Shown in pieces: positions 14,301 through 26,061 of a stretch of 64,000 bases of DNA. This DNA is from Plasmodium relictum (Eukaryota; Apicomplexa; Aconoidasida; Haemosporida; Plasmodiidae). Made by a program: the position numbers and the translations under genes. The stretch is from positions 1,488,001-1,552,000 of the forward strand of contig NC_041689.1 in NCBI RefSeq assembly GCF_900005765.1. Reading direction: 5' to 3'. Position 1 is the first letter of the stretch; each line of letters opens with the position of its first letter. Below the pieces are notes generated by a model. It was given only the letters and a program-made list of their open reading frames with translations, was not told where the DNA came from and did no database searches.

Positions 14301-17300
14301 AATATATTTGAACCAGTTGTTTGCTTATTAGTGCTATCCATTAATGAATTATTTGTTGAAGTATTAAATAACGTGTTTGATGTTTTATTAAAAGAAGAAT
14401 TTGGTAAAATAGAAGTGACATTTGTTGCCTGTGAAAGTGAGTGTAACCTTGTCGACGGTTCGTAATTTGTTCTAGCATTTTCAACAGAAGGAGAAGCATT
14501 TGATAATGATAGGGAATTATTTTGTGTACCAAATAAATTACTTGTAGTATTTAATAAATTATTTTGTGTTCCAAATAAGGTACTACTTTGACTTGTTTTA
14601 TTCATGAATAAATTTGATGTATTACTTAATTTGTCGTTTGATTTAAAGAAAGAAAAAGATGTATTTGTTAAATTACTAGAAGCATGACCATTTAATGGAC
14701 TTTTTTCACTGAATGGTGTTGTATTTCTATTAAATAAGTTGGAGGAAGATAATAAGCCTGCTGGTTTATTACTAATATGTGATTGATTTAATGATTGTGT
14801 TAATAAATCATTTGTATTACCAATGCGTGTATCAAGGGTATTAGGTAAATTAGTAATATCAGAAAAAGATTTATCAAATATTTTTTGAGATAATATATAT
14901 GGTTCAAAAGCAATATTGTTTTGCCTTAATATTTGTTCTATCTGCAAAATGTAAGTGTTATTTAAATTGATTTCATTTTGCATATTCATTATTTGATATT
15001 CTAGGTTTTTTGATTTGTTAATGTAATAATTGTACCTTCTTTTAAAAATTGAATTTTCTTGCTTGTTCATAAAAATTTCCAGTTTGACATCTTCCTCTAA
15101 TATATCTTCTTTTTCATATTTTTTATCTCTTATTTTTCTTAAAATAAAGTTATTTATTAAGTTATAAAATATATTTTGAACTATATAATTTGTTAGTAAT
15201 ATTAAGTGTTTACACACATTTTTTTCTTCATCTGTTATCATTAATTTTTTTTTTAAACAATTTTCGTATATATCATCTTTGGTATCATTCATATTTATAT
15301 CCGACGGTAAATTTTCTTCTTCTTCTTCTTTTTCGAGTTCTTCAAAAAATAAATCAAAATTATAAAAAATATCAAAAAAAATATAATTATTAAATTTGTT
15401 GGGTTGCTTCTTATTATTAATATTATTTCTTTTTTTTATATCTTCATCATTATAAAATTCTTTTCCGTTTATTCTATTATTTTCTAATTTTTCTTCATAT
15501 TCCTCTTCAGATAACTTTTTTTTTCTTATTTTTTTATCTATTTCTTCTATTTTATCAATGTTATTAAAAAAATGCCATACCTTACTTAATGATAAATTGA
15601 ACTTTCTTTTTATTCCTATCATATATAGCAAAAAGTTAATACATTTCATAAATGTAATAATAATTTTTAAATTGAAATAGGGAAGATAAAAATTATTAGA
15701 TAATTCTTCTAATTTATCATACTTAATTTGCCCAATCGATAACTGTCTATCAATATTTTCTAGATTTTTTTTTGTATGCTCATTTTCTTCAGTATACTTT
15801 TTCATAACTTCTAAATAGATATCAGGAAATATTTGAGTTAAAGTACATAATACAGATAAAGCCGAAGAAGAATTTTTAACAAAACTTGAACATAAGATTT
15901 CAATACATAAACATTTTAAATTAATTATATCAATAGATGAATTATATTTTGTTTTTATTATTTCATATAACATATCAAGTAAATGCACCGTTTTATAATG
16001 TTTTATATTTTTATTTTTTTCTTCTGTAACTGTATTAGACATATTTAAGTTATGAATAAAAACATTTTTAAAATTAGTTGTATTAGTTATCTTTTGAGTA
16101 TCTATTAACGAAAGTAAATTATTATATTTGCTATTTTTTATTTTAAATAATTTATTTTCTTCCTCTAGTTTATATTTTTTGTTATCTTTTAAATCTATTT
16201 TGAAATTGTCTACTTTCAAAGAAGATTGATTGCCTTCATACTGCTCTAATAAAATATAATCAATTAGTAAATTTTTATTAATAGGTAAGTAGTAACATAA
16301 CTTATTGTTATTAACAGAAGACAGAAATAAGAGGCACTTTTCCAGCATTTTTAGACAATTATATGGATAAAAATTTTTTTCAAATATATTTTTTAATAGA
16401 TATCTAGTATCAATATTATTTTTTTTTTCACATTCCAGTTCTGTTTTTAAAATAATTTTTGCTCTGTTCATTAAACTTTCATTAATAGTACTAGAATCAT
16501 CATCTTTAAATATAGGCACTTCATACTTTTTCTCTTTAAAAAAGTCAATAGAATCTTTATTTTCATCAAAAAATATTTTAATTGCTTCTTTGTTGTTATA
16601 AGAACCATCATGATTTCTTCTTGTTAAATTTCTAAATTTGCTTTCATATGACAATATTTCATTTACATTATATTCATTCAGCATAATAGTTTTTAAATGA
16701 TCAAGGAGAGCTTCACCAATTTTATTTTTATAGAATAAGTCTACAATATTATATTTATTAAATTCACATTTCAAAAAATTATTTTCTCTAAGCAAATTTT
16801 CTGTTAATTTATTTTCTATTAATAAATAATTTATGCAATTTTCTTCATTTAATATTTTTTCAAGTAATTTTTCATCCATTATATTTAAATCAGAGCCATT
16901 ATCCGTTGCTATATGTTGAGCTACATTACTATTTAAAATATTTCTGGTTAATATATTTTGATCATTTGATGAATTTAAAAATGTCTTTAGTCCATTATTT
17001 AAGTTTGACTGAGCTAAGTTTGATTGATTTACATTTTGTTGTAATAAATTCAACTGATTTATATTATGTCCATCGTTCATAATACTCGGTTGAAGAGAAT
17101 TAGATGATTTAAAATTTATAAATGATTTTAATTTTGCATTGCTTTGTTCTATATCTTGTAAAATTTTGTTAGCCTCTTTAGCATAATTAGTATATTCTTT
17201 ATCTACAAATAAATTTTTTTGAGACTCATAATTTTGAGGATAAGATTTAAAAACATTTTTTTCTTGTAAATGCTTTTCAATTAATGTATTTTCTTTTATT

Positions 17301-20300
17301 AATTTATTTAAGTATATATTATTATTCAATAGATAATCTAATATATTATTACTTTTTAAAATGTCTTTAAGAAAATTATTTTGTTCAAATAGTTTTTCTA
17401 ATAAATTAATTTTAAAATAGTAGAGATAAGTAAAATAGGTAGAGTTATCATCAGAGTCATTTTTTATGCTTAATTCTTTTGAATCTTCTATTGGTAAGCT
17501 TACATTAACTTTATTTAGCATATTTTTATATAATTCTTTATCTAATTTGTTATTACTTCTTTTATCTAATAAATTAATTTGTGCTTTTTCGTTATTTTTT
17601 CTTTTTTCATACATATACTGTTTATTAGTAATTTTTGAAAATTCACCAAATTTTCCGTTTAATGCACAAACAAATTGGTTAAATAATTTTTTGGTTAAAT
17701 TAAAAATATTTAAATTAGCAGTTAAGGGAGTTTTAAAACATAAAACAACATTTTCAATAATTTTCAAATCATATATATTGTTACATAAAACAGCTGCAAA
17801 ATCTAAGACATGTACAAAAATATCTGAATAAAAATCTAAGCAAATTTTCATTTTTTCTTCTGCTACTATCTTTAAACTTCTAAACTTCATTAACACCATT
17901 CTTCTTTCTTCATTTATGCTAGAATATTTATTTTCCTTTATTGAATATAATTTTTCATAATCATTTGTTGAATTATCTAATTCATTCACTTGTTCTTGAC
18001 TATGATGATATATCGTTTCATCTATTTCTGAAAATTCCATGATTCTCGAATGATATCTATTAATAATATTTTTTAAAATACATACATATTTTGTAATTAA
18101 GCGAGGATAATTATTGCATATAATTTTTAAATAATTTAATACATCTATTATATATTCTCCTTTTTTTTTATAAATATAGATGATATTATTGGAAGTATTA
18201 ATTTCATTTGTATTATTTTTTTCACTGTTATATTTACTATAAAAATTTATATTTTTATTTATAATTTCATTTTTTTTCTTTTTTTTTATATGAAAATCTT
18301 TCGTTATATGATAATCAATGAAAGTATTCCAGAGATCAGTGGTTCTGGAATTTTTAATAAATGAAAAAGAAAAAATTATATGAAACAAATGAAAAATTAA
18401 ACTACCTATTAATGTAGCACTGGATATTTTTTTTAAAATTGTATTATAAGAAACTTTAAAAAAATTATCCTCAAAAATTGAAGAAAATATTTCTTCTTTA
18501 TTTTTTATAAATAAACTTATAACAAATTTCAAAATGATAATGTTTGAATCTAATACATCATCATTATCACTGTTGTTGTTAATATTCCAAAATTCTTCAT
18601 TTTTTTCTGTTTTACAATTTTTCTTTTTTTTATTTTTCTCATTAATCTTTGTAAATAATAAATAATAATACGATATATTTTCATTTATATATAAAGTACT
18701 AATAGAATATGTATTTTTTATGTTCATTAAATTTTTATAATCTTTTTGAGAGCTCATACAATTATATTTCCATATATCTGGCATGTAAAAATTGTCAAAA
18801 TTTATTTTCTTTTTTTTAAGTTCTATTAAATAATTCATATCTTCCTTATTAGTAGAGGTATTATCAACATTTATATTTTTTTTCTTTTCATATATGTATT
18901 TTTCAATATTTGGATGTAAACATAATATTAATAATAAACTTATTTGAGTTGACAATGTCAAGCTACATTTCTCAAAATCACTTATGCTACAGTTGCAATT
19001 ATACCAATACCCACAACAATCTAAGCATTTATGTAAATAACTGTTTTCTATTGTATTGAACTGCTCATATAGTTTCCATTTTTTATCCTTTAGATTTTCA
19101 TTTATATCAAAAATTGTTAAATCATTTATATTATTTCTTCTTTTTTCCTCTTCATTATTTAAAATATTTGATAGAGTTGTATTAAAATTTTTATTTTGTG
19201 TTAATACATTTTTTTCTTTATTATTAAAAATTTTATTTTGTATATATGTATTATTTTCAGTTGAACTATTTGGAAGAATACTATTCTGAAATAAATTATT
19301 TTTATTAGTACTTACATTTAAATTTGCAACATTTTGAGTATTTCCCAAGTTTGAAAGTAAGTTGCTATTGTTTGATAATAAATTTGATGAGCTATTTGTT
19401 AATAAATTTGATGGATTATTCATTAATAAATTTGATGAGCTATTTGTTAATAAATTTGATGGATTATTCATTAATAAATTTGATGAGTTATTTGTTAATA
19501 AATTAGATGGATTATTTGTTAATAAATTAGATGGATTACTTGTTAGTAAACTTGATGAATTATTTGTTAATAAATTAGATGGATTATTTGTTAATAAATT
19601 AGATGGATTATTTGTTAATAAATTAGATGGATTATTTGTTAATAAATTAGATGAATTATTTGTTAATAAGTTAGAGGGATTACTTGTTAATAAATTTGAT
19701 GTATTATTTGTTAATAAATTTGATGGATTACTTGTTAGTAAACTTGATGAATTATTTATAATATTGTTATTTGGCAATAAATTTTGTTGATTATTTAATA
19801 ATATATTACTGATTGTTGCTGTATTATGCTGAGATGTATTATGTGTACTAACAAAATCATTTAATTTATTTTTATTTATTTGATTTAAAGAATCTTGATT
19901 ATTTTGATTGTAAATGTTTGAATCAGTTAATTCATCTATTTTATTCAAAGAAGAGTCTGATACATTGATATCTAGTTTATAATAATCATCAATTTGGGAA
20001 ATTATTTTATTATTTCTTATATTCTTTAAATATTTAAAAAAAAACTTTTTTTTTTTTTTATATGAAAACAACATATTATCTAGTTCTTTTACATAATGGT
20101 CAGTTGAAATAAAATCAAAATATTTTGAGGAAACTAAATGGTTTAATAATTTGAATATTCGTGATATTATACTTACACTAGCTTGAAACTTTGAATAATA
20201 TAAAAATAAAATATCAATTAAGTTAAAGAGAATATTAATTTTGTGGGTTTTATAATTAAATACATATTCGATTTTATCACAAATATCATCATATTTAATT

Positions 20301-21127
20301 AAGAATTTTATTATTTTTTCTATTTCACAAAATATATTTTCTATAAAGTCATTTTCTGTAAGCAAAATTAGTACATACAAAGAAAATCGATCTGAATTTA
20401 TTCTATTATTAATATTATTTTCTGATACAGTTTTTGAATTATTTAAACTACCAATAGAATTATTTGATGCTGAGCTTTGAATACTTGATGTTTTTATCTC
20501 TTCATTTTTTTTTAATTCATTATCAGTAAAATTTTCTTCTTTTTCACTCAAATTTTCGTATTTAGTTGATTTTTCTTCGCTTTTTGGAGAAACACCAATT
20601 TTCTCATTTTTGTTTAAATAACTCAAAATTTCTAAAAAAATCATAACAATTAAGTTTTCCTTTTCTATGCATTCTTTAAATACTTCACATATAAATACTG
20701 ATTTTGTTATTTCATTTACTATATTATTTTTTTCAATTTTTAAATAAACATCATTAAACAATTCGCAAACGTAATAAGCACTTCTATTTAAAATAATAGA
20801 ACATTTAATAATATCCTCTAATAAATTTAGCATATTCGGATAACTAGTCACTATGTAATTTTTTAAATCGTCTTTATTTACATCTTCTTCTTCATATTTT
20901 AAAAAGTAAAAAGGATCTGAAAGAATTTCAGTATTAGAATCAAAAAATTGTATTAATTCATCTTGTACATTTTTTAATTCAGTAATAGTCTTCTTTTTCT
21001 TTAAAAATTTCCTGTTTTTTCTTTCATTTTCATTAATTGCAAATTCATAATAAATGGATAACTTTTTGTAAATTTCATAATAAAATATAGTAGAATGTTC
21101 TTTTTTATTTACTTTTTCATTCTTCAT
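4829..21127 (-). CDS. Giant FG-repeat nucleoporin (Nup637-like), 5,432 residues, single exon
   Basis: One uninterrupted frame starts at ATG 21127. The long N-terminal and C-terminal parts are helical with Leu/Ile periodicity and Asn/Lys-rich inserts, consistent with alpha-solenoid scaffold. Between about residues 2090 and 2700 lies a Ser/Asn/Thr-rich, charge-poor stretch. It holds true FG motifs (LFGTQNN twice, SLFGNTS, LFGTSN, IFGNN, PGFGSSS) and many decayed SLFN/NLFS units, the hallmark of nucleoporins that form the transport barrier. Residues ~450-590 are a tandem NPSNLLTN repeat. A 17-residue poly-Asp run lies near residue 3280, and a Glu/Asp stretch near 5040-5080. From composition I estimate 630-640 kDa. 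Plasmodium Nups of this size have been described, including one named Nup637; matching to it is from memory. The solenoid may replace Nup205/188-type scaffold, which is inference. It is expected at the nuclear pore. Confidence 0.8.
11249..11300. repeat. ATC/GAT triplet repeat coding poly-Asp
   Basis: About 17 perfect trinucleotide units code for poly-Asp in the nucleoporin (minus strand). The opposite-strand frames (poly-His, poly-Ile) are shadows of it. Confidence 0.95.
19362..19770. repeat. 24-bp tandem repeat inside the nucleoporin
   Basis: About 17 copies of a 24-bp unit encode (N/S)-(N/S)-P/S-S-N-L-L-T/M type octapeptides. Third-position and Pro/Ser, Thr/Ser/Met changes distinguish copies, and some copies are identical. 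This suggests slippage or unequal exchange. The plus-strand open frames here are shadows. Confidence 0.93.
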
Positions 21128-22634
21128 TTTTACAAATTAAAACAACATTAACAAAAAATATATTTAAAAAAAATTAATTTAAAAAAGAAAAAATAAAATA
21201 AACTCAAAAAATTCATTAAAGATTACATGATTGTAATTTTTTGACAACATTTTTTTTTTTTTCTAAAAATTTTATTTTATATGGTAATATATATACTGTT
21301 AAGTATTTTTTTTAACTTTTTTTTATTTTTAACAAAATTTTTTTTTTAAAATTTTAATAATATAAACAATGTATGCTGTAAATTAATATATAATAAATAT
21401 AAAAAAAAAAAAAAACAATATAGATAAGTATATTTTGTATTTAATTATATATATATATTTTTTCAATTTGATTTTCTTTTTTTTTTTCTTTTTTTTTTTT
21501 ATATTTTATGTTTTGCTTTTTTGTTTAAAACAGTTGACACACTTAAATTATTAAAAATATTTTATAATGTATTAAAAAAATTCAATAAAAAAATTTATAA
21601 TTTTTTTTTTTTAATTTTTTTTTTATTTTATAATTTTTTTTTTTTTTTTTCTTTTGTATTCACAAAGTGCATATATTTTATACACAACTTCATTTTCCAT
21701 TTATTTTGGTTCAAATAATAATTCTTTTAACATATACATATTTATGATATCATATGAAATAAAATTTAATTTTATTTTTTTATATTAAATAATTAAATCA
21801 TTATAAATATATAGAGGTGAATACATTTTATTGAGAACATTTTTTTGAATACGTTTAGAAACAAAGTTCTTTTAAAATTTCATACGTCTGAATGAAAATT
21901 AAAAAATTTTTTTTTTCAAAATATTTGTACAGTGATTTATACATTGCTAAATAAAATCATTAAATCATCACAAAAGAACGTGTTTTTAATTGATACAATA
22001 TATTTTAATCGGTTTATATGATATAAATGTAATATTTGTACATTTAAATTTACTATCTTAAATATTAAAATTTCATTTCAATATAATCATTTAATGATAT
22101 TTGTTTCATAGAAATATTTTTTTTTTTTAAAGATTTGAACTATTGTTAACATTTAAATTTGCTATTTTTTTTCTTTTATGCATTTTTATGAATACATATT
22201 TTTATATTCATTTGCTTTTTTTTTTTTTTTCAAGGATAAAAAAGAATTAGATGAACAAAGTAACACTAAAAAAAGAAAGAAAAAAAAAGAAGAAAACATT
22301 TTTGTATATTAAAAATTGATAGAAAAAGCTTTCCATATTTTTATTTTTTAAATATTAAAATAATTTTTGGATTTAATTCAAAAAAAAGCATATTACTATT
22401 AAATTTTTAAAGAGAAATAAAATTTGTATTTTTCTTTATATGGTAATAGAATAAAAAAAATTAGTACTAAAAAAAAAAAAAATGAAAAAAAGAAAAAAAG
22501 GAAATAAACAAAAATTGTCATTTTATACAATAATTCCAAAATTGTCTAAGATTTTAAATATCTTTTCCTGAAAAAAAAGAAAGGTATATTCGTATAAATA
22601 TTATATATTTATATTATTATTATTATTATTATTT
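21128..22634. other. Intergenic region upstream of the nucleoporin
   Basis: About 1.5 kb of poly-T/poly-A tracts. The stretch 21830-22060 is a little less biased but has no convincing frame or RNA fold. It should hold the nucleoporin promoter (minus) and the 3' end of the next gene. Confidence 0.55.
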
Positions 22635-25166
22635 TTATTTAATTATATTTTTAATTTTATTTCTAACCGTTGAACTGGTAACGTCAATTTGAAAAATACT
22701 AGAAAGAAAAAAAAAAGTAAAAGGAAAAATGTTTTTAAAAAGCATTTCCATTATAAAATGAAAACTTTTTGATTTAAAAAAAATATTTTTATTGGCTAAA
22801 AAAATAATCATTAAGTTTTCAATAACATTTTTAAAAGAATTTTCAAATAAATAAGTGATTACATAAAACAACGATTTATCTACATAATATTTTATATTTT
22901 TTAAGATGAAAATAATATTATAAAAATACGAAATTAAAAACTCGTGTTTAAATTTTTCATTTATTTTTTCATGATAATATTTCTGATCATAAGTTTCTGC
23001 ATTTTTTTTTTTTTCTTCATTTAAATGAAAAAAATCATTTTGATTTCTAAGGAAATACTCTTTTTGATATTGTATATGCTCTGATATTACATAAATAATA
23101 TTTTTATGTTCATCTATTATTTCCTTTTCTGTTTCATCAAAAAATAATACATTTTGATATAAGTGTAAATTATTTTTTTGTAGAAACTCGTAAAGATACA
23201 TTATAAATATTTTATTTAAAATATTATGAAATATAATAGAAATTTCTATACCTTCATTTTCTTTTTCCATTGGTGAAAATAAATGATCATTTCTATATTT
23301 AAATAAATCCAGCACAGATTCTTTGATTTTTTCGTTTCGAATTAAAACTTGTATTGAAGTATAATGATCAAAATATTTATATTTTTGTTTACTTTTTTTT
23401 TTTTTTTCTTTTTTTCTTTTGTATTTTTTATCATTTTCTTCATATAAAATTTCAATAAAATTATAATGATTTTTCATTTCATTTTTCTGATATAATGTAC
23501 TCATTGAATTATCCTTTTCATATATTTTCTCATCAATTGAAAACTCACTTTTCTCTATTTTTTTTGTTTCTTCATTTTCGTCGTCACTGTTAAAACTAAT
23601 GATTTCTTTGTCATCTTTAAAGAAAACATAGTAATACATATAATTAAAAATAGAGCTATTTAAATTTAAAAAAGGATATTTTAAAGTAAAAATATCAAAA
23701 TACTCTTTTTTTGTATAATTTTCACTAGCGTCTTTTTCATTTTTATCTTTACTAATCATATTATCTATTGATTGTTCAAAAGCATCCGTATTATCATTAC
23801 TAATTATATTAGGGGTAAAACAGATATTATCTAAATTTTTGTCTGTATCATTTTTATTATTTTTTTTATGCTGGCATTCATTTCTGTTATTAGAGATGTT
23901 TTTGTAATTTTCTTTATTTCTCAAAAATTTATTGTCGGTAATATTATCAGAATTACCTATTTTCATTAGTATTTCCAAATTAAGTTTATTTAGCAAATTA
24001 TCATTTTTGTTAGTATTATGAATATTCTCATTTATTTTGTTCTTTTCTTTTATTTTAATATGTATTAAAGAAAAAGCAAAATAATATAAAAATATTATAT
24101 GCTTATATAAATTAGTATCTATTACATTAAATATTTTTTCGTATGTATTTTTTAAATTTATAATTTCGTTTAGAAATATCTTGATTATTTCATAAGCACT
24201 TAAACAATTATTTTCTTTTTTTTTTCTTTTTTCTAATCGTTCTTTTATAGATACTAATATACTATAATGTTTTAACATTAAAAATTCACTTTTAATGTAT
24301 TCACTATTTATTTTAGCTTCATCGTTAATATCATTATTTATAAAACTATCGGAATAATTCATGTTATTTTTATTAATTTCTGTTTTAAATGAATCCGAAT
24401 GATTTAAGAGATCTTTGTAATTTTCTATTTTTTGTCCGTTCATGCTATCATTAGTGTATTTATTTATTTCTTTTTTATTAACTTTTATATTATAATAATT
24501 ATATATATCTAACAAGTATTTTAAGTGTTTTTTTAAGATGTCTACGCTTTCATTTTTCATAATTAAGTTACTTATATTTTCTCTTGCTATTTCGATTTCT
24601 TTATTCATGTGTTTTTCAAAATCTTTTAAGTAATTAACTAAGCATTTATTTTCTGAAGCATAATTATAAAAAAAGCATAAAACTATTTTAATGTTACAAC
24701 ACATCTTTAAATATTTTGTGAAATCTTGTAAATTTTGTTTTTCATTATTTTTATAAAGTATTAAAGGGATTTTAAAAATATTGTTTAAATAATTATTTTT
24801 TGAAATGTATTCATTAAAAGAATACTCTAAATTATTTATATTATTTTTATAATCGTCACCTTCAAATAATTTTGTTATTTTTTCATAATTCAAATTTATA
24901 TTGTTAAAAAGTATTTCATTTTCTTCAATGTTTCTTTTTAATTCTCTCAAAATAAAAGAATTTTTTACAAAAATATCTGGATACTGTAAAATTAATTTTT
25001 TCATATTTTTTATATTTTCATTTTTTTCTTTAGTTAAGTTTATTTTTTTACATATCAGAAAATTATTCAAATCCTCATCACCATTTTCAAACAAATATTT
25101 AACTTCTTCTTTTTTAAGCATTAAATCATCAAATATATCTAAATTATCATCCATTATATTATTCAT
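22635..25166 (-). CDS. Conserved protein of unknown function, 843 residues
   Basis: Single exon from ATG 25166. There is no signal peptide or clear membrane segment. Residues 1-260 are helical with heptad-like Leu/Ile spacing and an acidic start (MDDNLDIFDDLMLKKEEV). Residues ~390-500 are an Asn/Lys/Asp-rich insert. The C-terminal ~230 residues are again helical and hydrophobic. This layout (short acidic head, coiled coil, long helical rods) resembles vesicle-tethering subunits such as COG or GARP components, but I see no diagnostic motif, so that is speculation. It lies between the nucleoporin and ornithine aminotransferase genes, all on the minus strand, each presumably with its own promoter. 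Coding density and amino-acid use leave little doubt that the gene is real. Confidence 0.8.
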   Translation of the reverse strand: MNNIMDDNLDIFDDLMLKKEEVKYLFENGDEDLNNFLICKKINLTKEKNENIKNMKKLILQYPDIFVKNSFILRELKRNIEENEILFNNINLNYEKITKLFEGDDYKNNINNLEYSFNEYISKNNYLNNIFKIPLILYKNNEKQNLQDFTKYLKMCCNIKIVLCFFYNYASENKCLVNYLKDFEKHMNKEIEIARENISNLIMKNESVDILKKHLKYLLDIYNYYNIKVNKKEINKYTNDSMNGQKIENYKDLLNHSDSFKTEINKNNMNYSDSFINNDINDEAKINSEYIKSEFLMLKHYSILVSIKERLEKRKKKENNCLSAYEIIKIFLNEIINLKNTYEKIFNVIDTNLYKHIIFLYYFAFSLIHIKIKEKNKINENIHNTNKNDNLLNKLNLEILMKIGNSDNITDNKFLRNKENYKNISNNRNECQHKKNNKNDTDKNLDNICFTPNIISNDNTDAFEQSIDNMISKDKNEKDASENYTKKEYFDIFTLKYPFLNLNSSIFNYMYYYVFFKDDKEIISFNSDDENEETKKIEKSEFSIDEKIYEKDNSMSTLYQKNEMKNHYNFIEILYEENDKKYKRKKEKKKKSKQKYKYFDHYTSIQVLIRNEKIKESVLDLFKYRNDHLFSPMEKENEGIEISIIFHNILNKIFIMYLYEFLQKNNLHLYQNVLFFDETEKEIIDEHKNIIYVISEHIQYQKEYFLRNQNDFFHLNEEKKKNAETYDQKYYHEKINEKFKHEFLISYFYNIIFILKNIKYYVDKSLFYVITYLFENSFKNVIENLMIIFLANKNIFFKSKSFHFIMEMLFKNIFPFTFFFLSSIFQIDVTSSTVRNKIKNIIK

Positions 25167-25544
25167 ATTGAAAAAAAAAAAAAAAAAAACATATAAAAAT
25201 TAGGCATATAAATGAATAAAAAATATTAAACTTGAAAATTTACGAAAAATAAAGATATTGATTCACATATCATCATACATAAAATAAAATATTATTTAGA
25301 TATTTTGCTATTTTTGTATTAATGTAATTCATAAAAAGAAAAAAAAAAAGTTTATTTTTATACGAAAAAAAAATTGAGCTACATTTTTATAATAAAAATA
25401 TAATAAAATTTAATTATTAATAATTTAAAAATTAACATTTTTTTTTTAATTTTTTTTATTTATGTGAAAGCATTTCTATAAGAATAACCACCAAAAAAAA
25501 AAAAAAAAAAATAAAATAAAATAAAATAAAAATAGATAAATAAT
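25167..25544. other. Intergenic, low complexity
   Basis: AT-rich DNA with a poly-A run and an (AAAAT)n stretch near 25,500-25,535. I see no gene. Confidence 0.55.
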
Positions 25545-25787
25545 TTAAAAACAAATATTAACTAAAATTATTACTAGATTGTATCCAAAGACAATTATTA
25601 AGATAAATTTTATAAAATAAAGAAAACGATATATTAAAGTCCTTAATTTTTTATAAAATGAAATATAGATATTTAAAATATTAATAACGAACAAATGATT
25701 TAATAATATAGCAAATGATACAAACAAAATAATAATTAAAAAACAAATGCAAAAAAAGAAGAGTTTGTTATTTATGTCTGTGATCAT
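25545..25787 (-). CDS. Possible small membrane protein, 80 residues
   Basis: An ATG-initiated frame from 25787 to 25545. Its base composition is visibly more mixed than the flanking intergenic DNA, with few homopolymers and uses of ATC, GTC, GCT, GGA and CGT codons. Residues ~8-30 and ~60-80 are strongly hydrophobic, separated by a basic segment (FYKKLRTLIYRF), giving two predicted membrane helices. I recognise no family. It lies between the ornithine aminotransferase stop and the 843-residue gene, on the same strand. It may be a real lineage gene, or a chance frame in AT-rich DNA, where hydrophobic Ile/Leu/Phe frames arise easily. Cross-species conservation would decide. Confidence 0.4.
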   Translation of the reverse strand: MITDINNKLFFFCICFLIIILFVSFAILLNHLFVINILNIYISFYKKLRTLIYRFLYFIKFILIIVFGYNLVIILVNICF

Positions 25788-26061
25788 TCACTCTATTATA
25801 AATTAATAAATATAAAAATAGTTTTTACAAGTTTTATCTAAATGAAAATATGTAAAAGAATGAGCTAAAATATAAAACGGAAAAAAAAAAAAAATTATAA
25901 ATATACATAATTTAAAATAAAAAGCAAATTATTAATAATGTGATATTTCAAAAATTTTAGTGAAATGAAATCATCATATGTTGCATATTGTGTTAGACAT
26001 TATTAAAATTCTTTTTTATAAATAAAATACTTTGGGGTGAAAAAAAATAGTTGTTCATATT

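Noticed and set aside
19324-19790. Plus-strand repeat protein frames (NKLDGLFV type)
   Set aside because: Antisense of the NPSNLLTN array; no independent start context and fully inside the nucleoporin.
21521-21718. Phe-rich plus-strand frame
   Set aside because: Composed of poly-T tracts, with codons as expected for non-coding AT DNA.
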